Of a DNA stretch of 64,000 nt, positions 60,990 through 64,000 are shown piece by piece. Numbering within the stretch: the stretch's first letter is position 1; every line of letters starts with the position of its first letter. A program made the translations under genes and the position numbers. The notes under the pieces are model-generated. The model worked only from the letters and a program-made list of their open reading frames with translations, was not told where the DNA came from and made no database searches. Source of the DNA: CAJQHT01 sp038123275 (GTDB taxonomy: Bacteria; Pseudomonadota; Alphaproteobacteria; Rickettsiales; UBA1997); the NCBI GenBank assembly GCA_038123275.1, contig JAYORG010000004.1, forward strand, positions 1 to 64,000, read 5' to 3'.

Positions 60990-62684
60990 TTATTTTGTGT
61001 TTAGTCTTAAAAAAATTGGAGTTGGTTCATTAATTTTAGAGCCAAATTCTAAAGGTGTATCTAGATAAGAAAAACTTCTTTTTTCTGGATCAATATTTAG
61101 CAAATCTAATATTTTATTAGCACTTTTTGGCGTAAAGGCCAAAAGAGATATTGCCACTTTTCTAACAGCTTCAGCGATAACATAAAGTACATTATTCATC
61201 TCCTCTATCTTTCCTTCTTTCTTTAAATTCCAAGGAGCCTTTTTATCGAAATACTCATTAGCTCTTGAAGCAATAAGGATAACATTTAATAAAATCTCAT
61301 CAAAATCACAATCTTCTATCTCATAATCAAACCTTAAAGACTCACCAGCAAAACCTAAAAGATCTTTTCCTTCATCATCAATATCATCTTTTTTAACCAA
61401 TTTACCTTCGCTATTTTTCCAAATCATACTTGCGCTTCTTTGGCATAAATTTCCAATATTATTAGCTAATTCTGAGTTTATTCTATTAATAAATCTTTCC
61501 CTAGAATAATCACCATCATTGCCAAAGGCAATTTCCCTTGTTAAAAAATAACGAAAATATTCAATAGCCAATTCTTCGCTAATATTGAAAGATTTTAACC
61601 ATTCAATCTCCTTGTAAGGATCAATAATGTTTCCTACAGATTTTGAAATCTTTTCTCCTTCATTTGTCCACCAACCATGGGCAAATATTTTACTTGGCAA
61701 AATATCAACAAACTCTCCAATATCACTTGAATTAACTTCGTCTTTTGTAAGCTTACCGGCTATTAAAAATGCTGGCCAATAGACAGCATGAAAACGCAAA
61801 ATATCTTTACCAACAATATGTATTTTTCCACCATGCTCCGCATCAATCTTTCTATTTTTTTCATCAACCTTTTTTTCATTTTTGCCAGTTGAATAATAGC
61901 CAGCATCATTACAGCTATTATCCAGCCAAAATTTTTTATACCTCTCTCCATCTGGATAACCCAAAGCAGACAAATAATTAGTTAAAGCATCAAGCCAAAC
62001 ATACATTATGTGATTTTTATCTCCTGGAACTTCTATCCCCCACTTAAAGGAAGTTCTAGAGATTGAAAGATCTTTTAAAGCTCCTTTTTCATATTCTTTC
62101 CCACCTCTAACAAATGAAACAACTTCATTTTTTTTAGATTGAGGACTAATAAAACCATTAAATTTCTCATAAATTTCTAACAAAATATCCTGAAACTCAC
62201 TTAACTTAAAAAAGTAACTCTCCTCTTTTTGCCACTCCACCTCTGCTCCTGTTGGTGCTTTACCATCAATTAACTCATCCTCATTGTAAAAAGCCTCATC
62301 TCTAACACAATACCATCCCTCATAAACATCTTTGTAAATCCAGCCATTTTCTTCTAGTTTTTTCCAAAAAGTTTGTGCTGTTTTTTTATGTCTATTTTCG
62401 GTTGTTCTAATAAAATCATCATAAGAAATATCTAAAAAATCAGCCAAATTTCTAAATTTTACTGAAACCTCATCACAAAATTCTTGTGGTGTTTTACCGT
62501 TTTTAATTGCTGATTTTTCTACCTTTTGACCATGCTCATCAGTTCCAGTTAAAAACTTAACATCATTGCCTTTTAGTCTTTTTAAACGAGCCAAAACATC
62601 ACAAACAACAGATGTGTAAGCATGCCCTATATGGGGTGCATCATTTACGTAATAAATTGGCGTTGTAATGTATGAATTTGTCAT
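60990..62684 (-). CDS. metG: Methionyl-tRNA synthetase
   Basis: Class I aminoacyl-tRNA synthetase, 564 residues. It begins TTPIYYVNDAPHIGHAYTSV with the HIGH motif, and the KMSKS variant is EKISKSVGN. Other signatures are TGTDEHGQKVEKSA and VWLDALTNYLSALGY. It lacks the C-terminal dimerisation domain of the E. coli enzyme. A novel-looking insert (YSTGKNEKKVDEKNRKIDAE) lies in the middle, before the GKIHIVGKDILRFHAVYWPA motif. Confidence 0.97.
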   Translation of the reverse strand: MTNSYITTPIYYVNDAPHIGHAYTSVVCDVLARLKRLKGNDVKFLTGTDEHGQKVEKSAIKNGKTPQEFCDEVSVKFRNLADFLDISYDDFIRTTENRHKKTAQTFWKKLEENGWIYKDVYEGWYCVRDEAFYNEDELIDGKAPTGAEVEWQKEESYFFKLSEFQDILLEIYEKFNGFISPQSKKNEVVSFVRGGKEYEKGALKDLSISRTSFKWGIEVPGDKNHIMYVWLDALTNYLSALGYPDGERYKKFWLDNSCNDAGYYSTGKNEKKVDEKNRKIDAEHGGKIHIVGKDILRFHAVYWPAFLIAGKLTKDEVNSSDIGEFVDILPSKIFAHGWWTNEGEKISKSVGNIIDPYKEIEWLKSFNISEELAIEYFRYFLTREIAFGNDGDYSRERFINRINSELANNIGNLCQRSASMIWKNSEGKLVKKDDIDDEGKDLLGFAGESLRFDYEIEDCDFDEILLNVILIASRANEYFDKKAPWNLKKEGKIEEMNNVLYVIAEAVRKVAISLLAFTPKSANKILDLLNIDPEKRSFSYLDTPLEFGSKINEPTPIFLRLNTK

Positions 62685-62770
62685 ATCAATTGATATTAAT
62701 TAATTGCTTGTAAAAAAAGTACTCATGGCGTATTTTCACTATCTCGCTTAATTAATCAACTTGAAATTGC

Positions 62771-63853
62771 ATGTCATCACTACTTGAAAAATTAGACTCA
62801 ATATTAAAAAAACATGAGGATCTTGGTAAAAAATTAATGGATCCATCTGCTCTTGGAAATGACTTTGCTAAAGTTTCCAAAGAATATTCTGATTTAGAAG
62901 ATATTGTTGAAAACATTAATAAATTCAAACAATCTTCAAGAGAACTAGATGAAATAAACGAAATGCTAAAAGACCCATCTTGCGACAAAGAAATGAAAGA
63001 CATGATGGAAGAAGAAAAACTAACCTTAACAAAAGATCTTCCTGATCTTGAAACTAAAATTAAAATATCTCTTTTACCAAAAGATGAAGCTGATGAAAAA
63101 AATGCTATTTTAGAAGTTAGAGCTGGAACAGGAGGTGAAGAAGCAGCCTTATTTGCCTCTACTTTATTTAACATGTATCAAAGATATTCTGAAACTAAAG
63201 GTTGGAAATTTGAAATTATGTCTATTTCTGAAACTGGAATTGGTGGATACAAAGAAGCTAGTGCCTCAATAACTGGAAAGAATGTGTTTGCTAGATTAAA
63301 ATTTGAATCTGGAGTTCATAGAGTTCAAAGAGTTCCAGAAACTGAATCTGGGGGCAGGGTTCATACATCTGCGGCCACTGTTGCTGTTTTACCAGAAGCT
63401 GAAGAAATTGACGTTAAAATTGATGAAAAAGACTTAAGAATTGATATTTTTAGAGCTTCAGGACCAGGTGGTCAGTCGGTAAATACAACTGATAGTGCTG
63501 TTAGAATTGTTCATATTCCAACCGGGATTACTGTTTCTCAGCAAGATGAAAAATCTCAACACAAAAATAGAGAAAAAGCCATGAGAATTTTAAGGTCAAG
63601 AATTTATGAATATGAAAGAGAAAAAGCAGATGCATTAAGATCAGCAAACAGAAAAGGACAAGTTGGAAGTGGAGATAGATCTGAGAGAATTAGAACTTAC
63701 AATTTTCCACAAGGTAGAGTTTCTGATCATAGAATAAATCTAACTCTCTACAAAATTGATAATATTGTTAATGATGGAAATTTAGATGAAACAATTGACG
63801 CTTTAATTGCAGACGATGAAGCTAAAAGATTAACACAAGAAGAAGAAAAATAG
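62771..63853 (+). CDS. prfA: Peptide chain release factor 1
   Basis: Terminates translation at UAA and UAG. It has 360 residues. The GGQ motif is at 233-235 (RASGPGGQSVNTTDSAVRI) and the N-terminal coiled coil begins SSLLEKLDSILKKHEDLGKK. The segment GGRVHTSAATVAVLPEAEEI is characteristic. It is divergent from metG with 86 bases between them. No prmC follows; the next gene runs on the other strand. Confidence 0.97.
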   Translation: MSSLLEKLDSILKKHEDLGKKLMDPSALGNDFAKVSKEYSDLEDIVENINKFKQSSRELDEINEMLKDPSCDKEMKDMMEEEKLTLTKDLPDLETKIKISLLPKDEADEKNAILEVRAGTGGEEAALFASTLFNMYQRYSETKGWKFEIMSISETGIGGYKEASASITGKNVFARLKFESGVHRVQRVPETESGGRVHTSAATVAVLPEAEEIDVKIDEKDLRIDIFRASGPGGQSVNTTDSAVRIVHIPTGITVSQQDEKSQHKNREKAMRILRSRIYEYEREKADALRSANRKGQVGSGDRSERIRTYNFPQGRVSDHRINLTLYKIDNIVNDGNLDETIDALIADDEAKRLTQEEEK

Positions 63854-63860
63854 AAGCTTT

Positions 63861-64000
63861 TTAAGGGTTGCTAGTTACAGTTAAAACATCCCCATCAATA
63901 GCAATTATTCTAACAATAGCTTTCTTTTTTATTACTGAAGAAAGATTGTTTTTTGATAAAACAGCATTCATCTTAGTTCCAGACCACCTAACTTTTCCTG
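63861..64000 (-). CDS. NfeD-like protein, C-terminal end only
   Basis: Partial gene that runs off the right edge. The readable 46 residues include GKVRWSGTKMNAVLSKN and end KAIVRIIAIDGDVLTVTSNP, the OB-fold end of NfeD-family membrane proteins (partners of SPFH/stomatin proteins). The stop is at 63861-63863. Confidence 0.7.
   Translation of the reverse strand, partial: GKVRWSGTKMNAVLSKNNLSSVIKKKAIVRIIAIDGDVLTVTSNP

Overview
The window is strongly AT-rich, gene-dense chromosomal DNA from an alphaproteobacterium, most likely Rickettsiales-like or another deep, streamlined, possibly host-associated lineage. Evidence: the alphaproteobacterial mdh-sucC-sucD order, a long isocitrate dehydrogenase with an extra C-terminal domain, an IalB-family secreted protein, HemJ, a CobS-type AAA ATPase, tRNA genes with encoded CCA ends, and very few Shine-Dalgarno-like sequences before start codons. 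It still carries metZ, ahcY, pabA, folE, prs and tpiA, so it is less reduced than Rickettsia itself. There is no prophage, no CRISPR array, no rRNA operon and no intact transposase. Exact placement is inference.

Layout. 1-3 kb: a histidine kinase that lacks its C-terminal ATP-lid end and a frameshifted helical-bundle gene, then tRNA-Arg(ACG). 3-9 kb: recA and the mdh-sucC-sucD TCA cluster, metZ, rlpA. 9-16 kb: rlmE, a sugar nucleotidyltransferase, nadC, a TPR-like protein, an ABC-2-like permease, a secretin and a prepilin peptidase. 16-24 kb: an NlpD-like LysM/LytM lipoprotein, ftsY (with an assembly gap inside a tandem repeat), tpiA, coaE, rnd, ialB-like, pabA, folE, maf and terC. 24-35 kb: tRNA-Arg(CCT), D-Ala-D-Ala dipeptidase, hemJ, prs, cytochrome c, a second prepilin-peptidase-like protein that has lost a catalytic Asp, ahcY, greA, a pilin-lectin fusion, a BepA-like protease, an EnvZ-like kinase and ugd. 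35-43 kb is the accessory part: small membrane and secreted proteins, gloB with parS-like sites, a 6S-like RNA, Fic, a gamma-glutamyl hydrolase facing a RimK ligase, gene remnants, tRNA-Ser and several inverted-repeat elements. 43-64 kb: nrdB, tatB, pstB, an XRE regulator, lnt, icd, mscS, an EamA transporter, yidC, lon, rmuC, pgeF, an ABC ATPase, grxD-bolA (with an exact parS between them), a YHYH microprotein, cobS, metG, prfA and the 3' end of an nfeD-like gene.

How the genes work together. Central metabolism (TCA, methionine/SAM cycle through metZ and ahcY, folate through pabA and folE, NAD through nadC, PRPP through prs) is mixed with envelope biogenesis and quality control (lnt, yidC, tatB, lon, bepA, rlpA, nlpD). 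The secretin, prepilin peptidase(s) and a pilin fused to a lectin-like domain suggest a type IV pilus or type II secretion surface system.

The main non-coding signals are: three structured repeats with compensatory base changes; small MITE-like elements with long inverted ends, three of which may share a core sequence; a REP-like element with 39-bp inverted ends; a 181-nt structured RNA that resembles 6S RNA; and three parS-type sites, two of which lie in coding sequence and create an insertion in GloB.
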